DNA of 54,181 nt, taken from an uncultured Atopobium sp. GTDB taxonomy: Bacteria; Actinomycetota; Coriobacteriia; Coriobacteriales; Atopobiaceae. Numbering within the stretch: the stretch's first letter is position 1; each line of letters starts with the position of its first letter. The stretch lies in the NCBI GenBank assembly GCA_938045565.1, contig CALIAZ010000006.1:1-54181 (forward strand), in the 5' to 3' direction. The position numbers were made by a program, and so were the translations under genes. Below the pieces are notes generated by a model that searched no databases, was not told the DNA's origin, and saw only the letters and a program-made list of their open reading frames with translations. This document shows, in pieces, positions 1 through 8,765 of the stretch.

Positions 1-10
1 CATACGCATA

Positions 11-48
11 AAAAGCCTCCCATTTCTTATGTCCAAGAAATGGGAGGC
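11..48 (-). terminator. Rho-independent terminator of the 571-aa gene
   Basis: A 14-bp perfect inverted repeat (arms 15-28 and 35-48, 6-nt loop) is followed, reading on the minus strand, by a run of five T. It lies about 80 bases downstream of the stop codon of the minus-strand gene ending at 126. Confidence 0.85.
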
Positions 49-125
49 AGTTCAACACGACGCGGCTTTTTTGGTGACCAGTTATGTGAGCTGTTTCGCG
101 AAGGAAGCTTGTCCGTGAGCTGAGG

Positions 126-1841
126 TTATTCCGGCATAATCCATGCAGGTAGACCGTCAGAGAAGATACGTGTAAGTGGATACACTTCTTCAACAGTTAG
201 CGTTGCAACAACGTGATAAGGGCCTTCTACCGATGCATCAAATACCAGCGCAAGGGATTTCTCGCCATCGGAGGTGGGAAGCGCAAGGTAGACGCAGTGC
301 TTGGAGGGATTGTAAAGCTCAACAGCCATGCGCCATCCACGCTTGGCAGCTCGCAGGGCATTCTGTACCAGTGGTGAGTCGTCATCAAATCCGCGCTCGG
401 GATCAAAGAGTAGGGGCGCGGCACTTGGAACGGGAAGCGAGAAGTCAGCATCGGTATGCATGAGCTGCTGCTCGTTCTTTCTGTAGACGTACGCTGCGGA
501 AAGACAAGCCTGCGCAGCCTGCAACGAAGGCGCGTCGCTTAGATAGGTTGTGCCAAGCGCATTCCAATCGGAGACAGGGGCCTCGTTCATGACCACGTCA
601 ACAGGGTTTATGGGCAGCTGTTTTTCTGCGGCGGGCAGCTTCTCCCATGAAGCGATGCCAGACTTGGGCAACCCGCAAAGCACATCAACTGTCTGATCCT
701 GCAGTTCATCGGCAGAAACGTTGAGCTCCCAGAGCGTCCAAGGACGCAGAGCACCGCGTTTTGACTTGCGAATGGTAGCGGTAATTACCTCGTCTGACTG
801 CGGTTTCTTATAACGCGTATTAAACGTAAACGTGCCGCCCTTAGAAATCAGCGCGCGAGAAGACACAGCGAGTTTGAAGTCTTCCTCCAGCTGCTTGAGA
901 ACGTTGGCGTCAACGGGAGCCATCTGATACAAAATGCCGAGAAGCTCGTTGTCGACGTGGAGATCTTCCTCAAAATTGGCGGGATATGTTGGGATAGGAG
1001 CAGGAGTCTCTTCCTGAGCGGTTGACTGCGCAGAATTCTGGGGCGCAGAAGTGGCCACAGTAGAAGTTGAACCTGTTGTGTTCAGCGCTTGCTGCAACAC
1101 AGAAGGAGCTGCTTCAAGCGTTTTCTCTTCGTCGGAGCCGTCATAGGGGTTGTAGGTGACGGTAAGCGAGATAGTAGGCTCGGGAACCATAGGCTCGGGG
1201 GCTTCAGGCTCTGAAGCTACAGGCTCAGACATTTCTTGCCCTGAAGCTGGTGATTCGGTTTCAGTGGCCTCTGGAGCTGGTGTTTCGGCTTCAGCAGGTT
1301 CTGAGACTACCTCATTGGCAGTCTCTTGCTTGGGCTCTTCTGTAGTCGTTTCTGCAGCTGGCGCCTCTGCGGCAGATGTCTCCGCGGCGGACAGCTCCTC
1401 GGACTCCTCCGCGACGGCTGGTTCCTTTGACTCCTCCGTGACGGGCAGCTCTTCCGGTTCCTCAACTTCAGGTTCTGTCTCAACTACCAGGTGTTTCGGC
1501 TTGAGAGCACGAATGGATTTAGCTCCACGACGACGCTTCCATGGTTTGTCATTGCTTTGCACCTCGACGTTTTTCTCGCCAGCAGCAAGGGCAACCTCAA
1601 AGGTATTAAAGGTCAGAAGCGTTGCGTAGACATAACCCTTTTTAAACGCCGTGATTTTGATGAAGTCGGGGCATGCTTCCATAAGCGCGCGGATGTCGTC
1701 AAAGCCAAAATCCTGCGGCGCAAGGTCATCTTCAATCAAGACGCCCTCAACGGTAGAAAGGGGAGTTTGTTTGGAGATGCCAATGGTTGCTTTGAGTAGT
1801 TTATACAGGTAAAGAGCGTGTTCTTGTTTTATAACAGCCAT
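126..1841 (-). CDS. Unknown protein, LOTUS-like N-terminal domain plus Pro/Glu-rich linker
   Basis: I do not recognise this 571-aa protein with certainty. The first ~100 residues, with a GFDDIRALMEACPDFIK segment followed by KKGYVYATLL, resemble the small winged-helix OST-HTH/LOTUS fold used for RNA binding; this is inference from pattern only. Next comes a basic patch (KPWKRRRGAK) and about 170 residues of low-complexity Glu/Pro/Ala/Thr sequence, then a folded C-terminal part of about 280 residues with no motif known to me. No signal peptide or membrane segment is visible, so it is probably cytoplasmic. The start is ATG with CAGGAG seven bases upstream. It is monocistronic, divergent from the glycerophosphodiesterase gene, and has its own terminator. 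Codon use looks like that of its neighbours. Confidence 0.8.
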   Translation of the reverse strand: MAVIKQEHALYLYKLLKATIGISKQTPLSTVEGVLIEDDLAPQDFGFDDIRALMEACPDFIKITAFKKGYVYATLLTFNTFEVALAAGEKNVEVQSNDKPWKRRRGAKSIRALKPKHLVVETEPEVEEPEELPVTEESKEPAVAEESEELSAAETSAAEAPAAETTTEEPKQETANEVVSEPAEAETPAPEATETESPASGQEMSEPVASEPEAPEPMVPEPTISLTVTYNPYDGSDEEKTLEAAPSVLQQALNTTGSTSTVATSAPQNSAQSTAQEETPAPIPTYPANFEEDLHVDNELLGILYQMAPVDANVLKQLEEDFKLAVSSRALISKGGTFTFNTRYKKPQSDEVITATIRKSKRGALRPWTLWELNVSADELQDQTVDVLCGLPKSGIASWEKLPAAEKQLPINPVDVVMNEAPVSDWNALGTTYLSDAPSLQAAQACLSAAYVYRKNEQQLMHTDADFSLPVPSAAPLLFDPERGFDDDSPLVQNALRAAKRGWRMAVELYNPSKHCVYLALPTSDGEKSLALVFDASVEGPYHVVATLTVEEVYPLTRIFSDGLPAWIMPE

Positions 1842-1985
1842 GATACTCCTGAGATAGTAGTTAATGGACTACATACTACTTGATTTTGAACAGACAAAGA
1901 TACTGATTGCGCTCAGAAAGTCGTAATATGTGGCAAAAAGCGCCAGCTGGACTGATAGAATAAAGCTAGATTGAAGGGAGCCCAC

Positions 1986-3389
1986 ATGATTGGTCGTTTT
2001 ATTAAGAGGGCTGCAGTTAGAGCTGCAGGTTTAGCAATTACTCAGTATGCCGCAAAGGCAGCACTTCAATCCGAGGCTGGAAGAAAGTTGCTTGCCACAA
2101 CGGCTTCTAAGGCTGCCAACTTGGCTGGCAATATCGCTAAAGAGCAGCTTACAGCTGGTTTTAATGCTCACGTAAGACCAGCACTTCCAAGCGCTGATAC
2201 TATCCAATCGTCAGTAGCTCGTGCTCAATCTGCGCTTCGTTCAGCTCAGACTTCTGTTTTGGCTGCTCAGACTCAGCTTCAGTCTAATCTAGAGAACCGT
2301 TTTTCTCGCCCAAAGAACAAGCTTTCAAAGCAGCTGGCAAGCACTGCTGAGTCGCTTGAAGAGATGGGGGAGACCCTGGCTGATTATCAAGACGCTGCTA
2401 CAGACATTGCAGTTGCAGATGCTGTTGAGGGAATTGCTGCTCAAAATGGACAGAACTCTGACGCTCTGTTAGCCTCTACCAAGAAGCGCAAGACGTTTAG
2501 AAATGCGGCAATTGCTGGTGGCGTTGTGGCTGGTGCTGTTCTTGGTTTAGCTGCATACGGTGCTTATTCTATTGCTCCTCGCAAGCAAAATGACCGCCTG
2601 CTCCTGGAGCGTTGGCACGAGATTGCACGTCATCGCTATGCTCACCGAGGTCTCTACAACAACGAGGCAGGCATTCCAGAGAACTCCCTGCTTGCCTTCC
2701 GTGCAGCTGTCGAGAAGGGCTTTGGCTCCGAAGTTGATGTTCACCTGACCGCAGATAATAAGCTGGTTGTTGTTCACGATTCTGCACTTGATCGCCTCTG
2801 CGGCGTGCAGAAGATTGTTGAGGAGTCCACGCTGGAGGAGCTTCGTGGTCTCAGACTGCTTGCTACTGACGAGCAGATTCCAACATTTGAGGAAGTCCTT
2901 GAGGTTTATGCATGGAGTGGTTCCGGTGAGCTGCCTGCGCCTTTGATTATTGAGGCTAAGACGCGTAACAATAACGCTGAGCAGCTGACAGAAAAGATCA
3001 TGCAGGCTCTTGATCTTCGCCCTGTTCGCGCCTGCATCGAGAGCTTTGACCCACGCGTTTTGCAGTGGCTACGTCAGAACCGTCCTGAGATGCTTCGTGG
3101 CCAGCTCTCAGAGAATTTCTTGGTTGACCGTCAGACCAAGCACATGAACATTGCTACGCGAGCCGGCGCTACAGCTCTCTTTGGTAATTCGGTTGGTCGT
3201 CCAGACTTCATTTCTTACAAGTTTGAGGACCGCAAGAACCCCTTTGTAAAGCTGGCTTGCAATACCATGGGTGCACACCTCATTACTTGGACCGTTAGGA
3301 ATGAGGAGGACATGATTGCCTCCGAGCTTGAAGGTGCGCCTGTCATCTTTGAGGGATTTATCCCAACTCCTGCGTCGCTGATTAATTAG
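1986..3389 (+). CDS. Membrane-anchored glycerophosphodiester phosphodiesterase
   Basis: The GDPD domain occupies the C-terminal ~260 residues: AHRG near residue 219, then PENSLLAFRAA, the metal-binding EVDVHLTADNKLVVVHD and a late IIEAK, all typical of enzymes hydrolysing glycerophosphodiesters to glycerol-3-phosphate and an alcohol. Ahead of it lies an unusual ~170-residue Ala/Gln-rich segment predicted as long amphipathic helices, then one hydrophobic stretch (AIAGGVVAGAVLGLAAYGA, about residues 174-196). The enzyme is therefore probably membrane-bound; which side the catalytic domain faces is not certain. The ATG at 1986 is chosen over an in-frame TTG at 1971 because GAAGGGAG ends five bases before it. 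Likely roles are phospholipid or lipoteichoic-acid turnover (inference). It stands alone as a transcription unit. Confidence 0.85.
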   Translation: MIGRFIKRAAVRAAGLAITQYAAKAALQSEAGRKLLATTASKAANLAGNIAKEQLTAGFNAHVRPALPSADTIQSSVARAQSALRSAQTSVLAAQTQLQSNLENRFSRPKNKLSKQLASTAESLEEMGETLADYQDAATDIAVADAVEGIAAQNGQNSDALLASTKKRKTFRNAAIAGGVVAGAVLGLAAYGAYSIAPRKQNDRLLLERWHEIARHRYAHRGLYNNEAGIPENSLLAFRAAVEKGFGSEVDVHLTADNKLVVVHDSALDRLCGVQKIVEESTLEELRGLRLLATDEQIPTFEEVLEVYAWSGSGELPAPLIIEAKTRNNNAEQLTEKIMQALDLRPVRACIESFDPRVLQWLRQNRPEMLRGQLSENFLVDRQTKHMNIATRAGATALFGNSVGRPDFISYKFEDRKNPFVKLACNTMGAHLITWTVRNEEDMIASELEGAPVIFEGFIPTPASLIN

Positions 3390-3504
3390 TCTTTCAATTG
3401 GCGAGAAGACCACCTGGCGAGAAGATCGTTTGGCTAGGATTAAGGTCAAGCCTAAGACCAGAGCTACGGCCAGGAGTACGTCTAAAATTCTCTGTTTATC
3501 TGGG

Positions 3505-3531
3505 ACTCCACGGGTTTCTCGCCCGTGGAGT
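3505..3531 (+). terminator. Hairpin after the GDPD gene, weak T tract
   Basis: Ten paired bases (arms 3505-3514 and 3522-3531) enclose a 7-nt loop that contains the core of the recurrent TTCTCGCC word at 3516-3523. Only a poor T stretch follows, so termination is uncertain. It lies between the GDPD gene and the metal ATPase gene. Confidence 0.5.
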
Positions 3532-3564
3532 TCCTTGTGAAAAATTCTTTGAAATTGTCGTATG

Positions 3565-3582
3565 AATATATGTACATATATT
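3565..3582 (+). promoter_or_regulatory. Perfect 18-bp palindrome, candidate metal-repressor operator
   Basis: AATATATGTACATATATT is a perfect inverted repeat 45 bases before the start of the P1B ATPase gene. A possible promoter overlaps it: TTGTCG at 3555-3560 and TATATT at 3577-3582 (16-bp spacer). AT-rich 12-2-12-like palindromes of this kind are bound by ArsR/SmtB-type zinc/cadmium sensors upstream of such ATPases. No regulator gene is adjacent, so the binder is unknown. Confidence 0.5.
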
Positions 3583-3627
3583 AATTTAAGGAGTAGACTA
3601 GGCGTAACAACAACCCAAGGAGGAGCT

Positions 3628-5523
3628 ATGGGCTCAAAGACAAAGGTGAAGATTGCTCGCATTGTCTGTTCTGCTGTTTTGTTAGGTATTGCTTACGCGG
3701 TTGAACATGCATTTAAGCTGCAACTTTGGCAGGCACTTTTGATATACCTGTTGCCTTACGCTGTTGCGGGATACGATGTTGTTCTAGAGGCATGGGAGAG
3801 CATCACTGAGGGCGAGTGCTTTAACGAAGACCTGCTCATGACCATTGCTACTGTTGGTGCCTTGCTCATTGGCTTTGTGCCTAACGGTTCTCCTATGTTT
3901 GATGAGGCAGTCTTTGTCATGCTGTTCTTCCAGGTAGGAGAGGTGTTTGAGCATCTCGCTTCCGATAACAGCAAGAAGTCTATTGCCAAGCTTATGGATA
4001 TTCGTCCTGATAGCGCAATGGTTGAGCGTGACGGGCTGCTGCTCACTATCTCTCCAGAAGAGGTTAAGCTGGGAGAGATTATTGTGGTCAAGCCTGGCGA
4101 CCGTGTTCCTGTTGACGCAGAGATTGTCGAGGGTTCTACCAGCCTTGATACCGTTGCTCTGACTGGCGAGAGTGTTCCTCGTGACGCGACGGTAGGGGAC
4201 AACATTATCTCGGGCTGTGTAAACCTTTCTGGCGTGGTCCGTGCTCGCGTTACCCACCTTTTTGAGGACTCTACTGCTTCCCGCATTATTAAGCTGGTGG
4301 AGAGTTCAAATCAAAACAAGTCCAAGAGCGAGAGCTTTATTCGTCGCTTTTCTCGCGTGTATACTCCAGCAGTTGTTTATAGTGCTATTGCGCTGGCGTT
4401 TTTGCCACCACTGCTCTCGGGGGATTTTGTAGCTAACGCGTCTACCTGGGTTGTAAGGGCGCTTACCTTCCTTATTGCATCTTGCCCGTGTGCGCTGGTA
4501 GTTTCTGTTCCTTTGGCCTTCTTTGGCGGTATTGGCGCCGCTTCAAAGGAGGGCATCCTGATCAAGGGTTCTGCATACATTGATACGCTTTCAACCCTTG
4601 ATACCGTTGCCTTTGACAAGACCGGCACACTAACTGAAGGTGTTTTTGAGGTTTTGGCTGTTCATCCTCAAACTATTGGCGAGAAGGACCTTCTACACCT
4701 AGCTTCTCACGTTGAGATGCACTCCACGCATCCTATTGCTGCAGCTCTTCGCGCTGCCTATCCAAGCGAGGACGATGGCTGCGTTATTACGGACATTAAA
4801 GAAATAGCTGGTCAAGGTATCTGTGCTAACGTAAATGGCAAGAGTGTTGCTGTTGGCAACTGCGCACTTATGGAGAGCATGGGAGCTTCTTGGAAAGCAT
4901 GTGAGAATCACGGAACCATCATTCACGTAGCTGTGGATGGAACCTATATGGGTCACATTGTTATTTCTGACCGCGAACGAGCTGATGCTCCGGCAGCAAT
5001 CGCTTCCCTCAAAAACGTTGGCGTTTCCAAGGTTGTTATGCTCACGGGCGATAAACGCGATGTTGCGGAAGAGATTGCAGCTAAGATGGGCATCACTGAG
5101 GTTTGCTCTGAGCTGCTTCCACAAGATAAGGTTGCTGCAGTTGAAGATCTTCTCGCCAAAAAAGCTGCTGGTAAGTCCCTTGCTTTTGTTGGCGACGGCA
5201 TCAACGACGCTCCCGTTCTTGCTCGCGCAGATGTAGGTGTTGCTATGGGCGTTTTGGGATCTGATGCTGCTATTGAGGCTGCTGATGTAGTTCTTATGGA
5301 TGACAAGCTCTCCAAGCTTTCAAAGGCGGTAAAGATTGCTCGACACACTCTAGGTATTGCAAAGCAGAATATTGTGTTTGCGATTGGCGTCAAGGTGGCT
5401 ATTTTGATTCTTGCGGCCTTTGGCCTGGCTCCTATGTGGTTGGCTGTCTTTGGAGACACGGGCGTTATGGTGCTTGCAGTTCTTAACTCCACCAGAGCCC
5501 TGAATATCAAGTCAATCAAGTAA
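3628..5523 (+). CDS. Zn/Cd/Pb-type P1B heavy-metal ATPase
   Basis: This 631-aa polytopic membrane protein has all P-type ATPase signatures: TGES, the metal-binding CPC in the membrane (about residues 286-288), phosphorylated Asp in DKTGTLTEG (330), the P1B His-Pro in MHSTHPIAA, and GDGINDAP (522). The Lys of FAIGVKVAI (589) and Asp of FGDTGVM (610) match the P1B-2 (ZntA) group, so efflux of Zn2+, Cd2+ or Pb2+ is the best call; Cu+ pumps have different residues there. There is no N-terminal HMA domain or Cys-rich tail, so the protein is shorter than E. coli ZntA. The ATG at 3628 has AAGGAGG just upstream. Preceded by a palindromic operator candidate, it appears to be a single-gene unit. Confidence 0.9.
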   Translation: MGSKTKVKIARIVCSAVLLGIAYAVEHAFKLQLWQALLIYLLPYAVAGYDVVLEAWESITEGECFNEDLLMTIATVGALLIGFVPNGSPMFDEAVFVMLFFQVGEVFEHLASDNSKKSIAKLMDIRPDSAMVERDGLLLTISPEEVKLGEIIVVKPGDRVPVDAEIVEGSTSLDTVALTGESVPRDATVGDNIISGCVNLSGVVRARVTHLFEDSTASRIIKLVESSNQNKSKSESFIRRFSRVYTPAVVYSAIALAFLPPLLSGDFVANASTWVVRALTFLIASCPCALVVSVPLAFFGGIGAASKEGILIKGSAYIDTLSTLDTVAFDKTGTLTEGVFEVLAVHPQTIGEKDLLHLASHVEMHSTHPIAAALRAAYPSEDDGCVITDIKEIAGQGICANVNGKSVAVGNCALMESMGASWKACENHGTIIHVAVDGTYMGHIVISDRERADAPAAIASLKNVGVSKVVMLTGDKRDVAEEIAAKMGITEVCSELLPQDKVAAVEDLLAKKAAGKSLAFVGDGINDAPVLARADVGVAMGVLGSDAAIEAADVVLMDDKLSKLSKAVKIARHTLGIAKQNIVFAIGVKVAILILAAFGLAPMWLAVFGDTGVMVLAVLNSTRALNIKSIK

Positions 5524-5552
5524 AAGAAGCCAGGGCTGCTTGCCTTTGAAAA

Positions 5553-5579
5553 AGGAGCGCTCACAGAAGAAGCGCTCCT
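5553..5579 (-). terminator. Terminator of the trmB-like/yfbR unit
   Basis: A 9-bp stem (AGGAGCGCT, arms 5553-5561 and 5571-5579) is followed on the minus strand by five T. It sits between the convergent metal ATPase and TrmB-like genes; the T tract favours minus-strand termination. Confidence 0.75.
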
Positions 5580-5629
5580 ACAAAGGGTATTTTCACAAAC
5601 GGCTGTTTCTACACATAGCCAATCACAAA

Positions 5630-6457
5630 TTATTGAGCCTTCTTACGAAGCCTGCGAGCACGGTTTGCAAGATTGCGAACCGTGCTTTCCATTCCGTGTG
5701 GAACATAGGTTAGCGACTCTAAGTCTTCTGGCAGATAATCTACAAGACTGACAGGTTTTGTAGGCGTGAAATCTGCTGGTACAGGACCTGGAGCAATCAG
5801 ATACGCGTGAACCTTGGCACCCTGAGCACCAAGTTTTTGCTCATACTCACTAGGAACGTCATTAGGAAAATCAGCCTGAGCATCACGCGTTTGCCAAATA
5901 AAGTTGTAACCTGCGACTTCAACTTGCTCAAGAGAAAAATCATAAAGTGGCTGGCTGTCTGTTTTAAGACGGACAACGCCCTCTTTAGCCAAAACATTTC
6001 TATACTGCATAAGACGCTCGGCATCGGTGAGGCGCAGTTTTGCCTGTCTGATTCTAGGAAATGGAGCAGGGAAGTTGAGATAGATTACAGAGACCTCTTC
6101 TGGCGAAAAATACTCATCAATCTTCATGCCAGTACCAGGAACTACGATGGCATTAGGTATTCCTGCCTCGTAGATTGTTTTTGCAGCGTATGAAATACAG
6201 ATAGGTTCTGTATCAATGGCCACAAAGAGTACATCAGGATTTGCCTTAGCTTGCGCGGCAGTAAAAGATCCCTTACCACAGCCAAGGTCTACACGAACCT
6301 CAGAATAGGGGGTATGTCCCTGAGCAGTAATTGGCGCACACGCAGAAGCCCACATACCCCTTAAAGCCTCTGGATGAGGCTCTATGACGCTGGAATAAGC
6401 CTCTAGGCGCTCTTCCAGAACAAAGTTTTTAGGCAAACGTGCATGTAGTGCGCGCAA
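5630..6457 (-). CDS. TrmB-like tRNA guanine-N7 methyltransferase, divergent
   Basis: The protein (275 aa) has a class I SAM-binding motif DLGCGKGSF (about 57-65), an acidic loop AIDTEP, and the TrmB landmark block YLNFPAPFPRIRQAKLRL (126-143) followed by RLKTDSQPLYDFSLE. Family members make m7G46 in the tRNA variable loop. The usual block reads FxDPWPK; here Asp and Trp are replaced (P-A-P-F-P-R, 130-135), so activity or specificity may differ. The C-terminal ~55 residues, with a basic end (NLANRARRLRKKAQ), extend past the normal TrmB length. The start is probably TTG with GAGGAG five bases upstream. It follows yfbR by 37 bases on the same strand, suggesting an operon. Confidence 0.75.
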   Translation of the reverse strand: MRALHARLPKNFVLEERLEAYSSVIEPHPEALRGMWASACAPITAQGHTPYSEVRVDLGCGKGSFTAAQAKANPDVLFVAIDTEPICISYAAKTIYEAGIPNAIVVPGTGMKIDEYFSPEEVSVIYLNFPAPFPRIRQAKLRLTDAERLMQYRNVLAKEGVVRLKTDSQPLYDFSLEQVEVAGYNFIWQTRDAQADFPNDVPSEYEQKLGAQGAKVHAYLIAPGPVPADFTPTKPVSLVDYLPEDLESLTYVPHGMESTVRNLANRARRLRKKAQ

Positions 6458-6494
6458 AGTAACTCCTCAGCTAGCAAACTTAATCAGCGATTCT

Positions 6495-7112
6495 TTACAG
6501 AAGCTGATCAAGCGTTTCTCCGTATGAAGGTAGGAATTCTGTCATAAAATCACGCACTTCTGGGAGAGAATCTGCTAAATCTTCAACAACTCCACGAGTT
6601 GAGGCCTCAGCGGTAATAAATTCTGAGTTTCCTGACTGAGCTTCCTCAATGCACTTAATGAGCGCCGCAATTTTATCTGCAGCCTTAATGAGTTTTCTGA
6701 GATACGCCTCGCTCTCTGATTTCTCAGCGCTGTGAGTAAGTACCTGAGCGTAAGCATCTTGCAGGTCTTCTGGCAGTGTGGAGAGAATGGTTTTCTCGGC
6801 ACGTGCTTCTACCTGATGATAGGCATCTCTGATCTCCGAATTAGCGTATTTAACTGGTGTAGGCATGTCTCCGGTAATAATCTCTGAGGCATCGTGATAC
6901 ATGCCAATAAGGGCTGCGCGATCTGCATCAAGATTTCTGTGGTAACGCACATTTGCAATAGTTGCCAGACAGTGAGAAATAACGGCCACGTCAAGGGCGT
7001 GTTCAGCAAGACTTTCTGAGCGAGAATTGCGCATAAGCGACCAACGCTCAATATAGCGCATGCGAGAAATAAGTGCGAAAAAGCTAGACTGCGACGAAGA
7101 ATTCTGAGACAT
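6495..7112 (-). CDS. yfbR: 5'-deoxynucleotidase, YfbR family HD hydrolase
   Basis: The 205-aa product fits YfbR (199 aa in E. coli), a cytoplasmic HD-domain phosphatase that removes phosphate from deoxyribonucleoside 5'-monophosphates. Visible landmarks are RWSLMRNSRSESLAEHALDV near the N-terminus (the first HD-type His) and YHDASEIITGDMPTPVKY, nearly identical in layout to the E. coli enzyme and containing the HD pair, plus the late KAADKIAALIKC with its metal-binding Asp. The start is the ATG at 7112, preceded by AAAGGAGGGGC; an upstream in-frame codon would add 21 residues that family members lack. First gene of a two-gene unit with the TrmB-like gene. Confidence 0.9.
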   Translation of the reverse strand: MSQNSSSQSSFFALISRMRYIERWSLMRNSRSESLAEHALDVAVISHCLATIANVRYHRNLDADRAALIGMYHDASEIITGDMPTPVKYANSEIRDAYHQVEARAEKTILSTLPEDLQDAYAQVLTHSAEKSESEAYLRKLIKAADKIAALIKCIEEAQSGNSEFITAEASTRGVVEDLADSLPEVRDFMTEFLPSYGETLDQLL

Positions 7113-7168
7113 TGCCCCTCCTTTATTTGTTTTCTCAACCTTACCACGGATACCGGACAAAAACTGTT

Positions 7169-7197
7169 TTGACACAACTATGCAATGTAGTCATAGC
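7169..7197 (+). promoter_or_regulatory. Candidate promoter for the amidohydrolase leader
   Basis: A perfect TTGACA at 7169-7174 is followed after 17 bases by CATAGC, a poor -10 match. If used, transcription starts near 7204 and leaves a leader of about 190 bases before the amidohydrolase start. The leader contains complementary stretches such as GCCCCG near 7275 and CGGGGC near 7320, and GTCCG/CGGAC near 7348 and 7368. Confidence 0.35.
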
Positions 7198-7392
7198 AAA
7201 TATGAAGTAATCAAATACTTTAGATGTTTATATGAAATTATTGATATCTGAACATCCGTTCATGGGTATTTTTGCCCCGCTTACCGGCAACCATGGCTAA
7301 CTTATTCCAAAGGAGTTAACCGGGGCTTACTATGCAAGTAAACCTCGTCCGTTTAAAAGAAGTGAGCGGACAACAAAGGAAGGATGGGAAAC

Positions 7393-8640
7393 ATGAGTAA
7401 GTATGCTTTTGTAGGCGGCAAGCTCGTTGACGGTACTGGCACTGCTCCAGTTGAGGACTCCCTTGTCCTTATCGATGACGACAAGATTACCTATGCTGGT
7501 CCTCGCAAAGAGGTCCCAGAGGGATATGAGGTACGTGACGCATCCGGTCATACCGTAATGCCTGGTCTTGTTGATACACACCTGCACTTCTCCGGCAACC
7601 TGACCGACAACGATAACGACTGGGTTATCGAGTCCGTTGCGCAGAAGCAGGCATGCGCAGTCAAACAGGCTTATGACGCTCTTACCCACGGTCTTACCAC
7701 TGTTGTTGAGATTGGTCGTAATGGTATTGCTATCCGTGACCTTGTTAACATGGGCATTATGCAGGGTCCTCGTATCTTTGCTACCGGTCTTGGTCTTTGT
7801 CGTGTTGCTGGTCACGGTGACTCTCACCACCTGCCATTGCAGATTTCTAAGGACGGACACCCTTGGGGTGACCAGGTAGATGGTCCATGGGAGCTCCGTA
7901 AGGCAATTCGTCGTCGTCTCCGTGAAGATCCTGACGGTATCAAGATTTGGGCAACTGGTGGCGGCATTTGGCGCTGGGACTCTGACCGTTTGCAGCTCTT
8001 CTGCACCGAGGAGATTAAGGCAATTGCTGACGAGTGCGCACTGGTAGGCATTCCTCTGTACGCTCACTCTTATAACAACTTTGACGCTGCATATGACTGC
8101 GTCCGCTTTGGCTGCAAGCAGCTCATTCACGGCTTTGAGATTGACGAGCGCACCATGAAGCTTATGGCTGAGCAGGGCACCTTCTTTACTCCTACCATCG
8201 GCTTCCTGCCAACTTGGTACGGAACTTATCCACCAGACTGGACTCCAGAGCTTGACGCATTCCCAGGTGAGACTGTTGTCGAGAAGGGTCTTGCACGTAC
8301 CTATGATAACCTGCGCAAGGCATATGATATGGGCATTACCATTACCATTGGTTCTGACTCCTTCAGCTTTGTTACTCCTTACGGCTATGTCACCATCGAC
8401 GAGATGTATGACTTTGTTGAGAAGGTTGGCATCTCTATTCTTGATACCGTTGCAGCCGCTACTTACAATGGCGCAAAGATGCTGGGCAAGGAGAACGAGT
8501 TTGGTGCTGTCAAGGAAGGCCTCTCCGCTGATATCCTTGTAGTCAAGGGCGACGTTGCTAATAACATCCGCGACCTCACGCCTGAGAACATGGACGTCAT
8601 CATGAAGGAAGGTAAGATTATCGATCGCGGTAGCTTCTAA
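7393..8640 (+). CDS. Metal-dependent amidohydrolase, imidazolonepropionase/prolidase-like
   Basis: A 415-aa amidohydrolase-superfamily protein: small N-terminal beta domain, then MPGLVDTHLHFSG carrying the first two metal His, DGIKIWATGGG with the Lys expected to be carboxylated, YAHSYNN and LIHGFEI with the third and fourth metal His, and GSDS with the catalytic Asp. The layout fits the binuclear subgroup that includes Xaa-Pro dipeptidases and aryldialkylphosphatase-like enzymes. Hydrolysis of a C-N bond in a small peptide or cyclic amide is likely but the substrate cannot be read from sequence. There is no signal peptide, so it is cytoplasmic. The second ATG (7393) is preferred because the GGAAGG ribosome site is too close to the ATG at 7384. 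It is monocistronic with its own terminator. Confidence 0.85.
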   Translation: MSKYAFVGGKLVDGTGTAPVEDSLVLIDDDKITYAGPRKEVPEGYEVRDASGHTVMPGLVDTHLHFSGNLTDNDNDWVIESVAQKQACAVKQAYDALTHGLTTVVEIGRNGIAIRDLVNMGIMQGPRIFATGLGLCRVAGHGDSHHLPLQISKDGHPWGDQVDGPWELRKAIRRRLREDPDGIKIWATGGGIWRWDSDRLQLFCTEEIKAIADECALVGIPLYAHSYNNFDAAYDCVRFGCKQLIHGFEIDERTMKLMAEQGTFFTPTIGFLPTWYGTYPPDWTPELDAFPGETVVEKGLARTYDNLRKAYDMGITITIGSDSFSFVTPYGYVTIDEMYDFVEKVGISILDTVAAATYNGAKMLGKENEFGAVKEGLSADILVVKGDVANNIRDLTPENMDVIMKEGKIIDRGSF

Positions 8641-8673
8641 GCTTCCTGTTCGATAGTTTGTAACGCGAAGGTT

Positions 8674-8703
8674 GGGCCCTGACTCACTTAAGCGTCAGGG
8701 CCC
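8674..8703 (+). terminator. Rho-independent terminator after the amidohydrolase
   Basis: A 10-bp perfect GC-rich stem (GGGCCCTGAC, arms 8674-8683 and 8694-8703) with a 10-nt loop, followed by ACTTTTAC. It lies 33 bases after the stop codon. Confidence 0.8.
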
Positions 8704-8765
8704 ACTTTTACAAGCAAAAAGTTTATTCTTTGATATAAAAGGTTGACATTTGATAGGAGCTCACT

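Noticed and set aside
8743..8765. TTGACA before the CobW gene as a promoter
   Set aside because: A -10 box at normal spacing would fall inside the start codon region; no match there.
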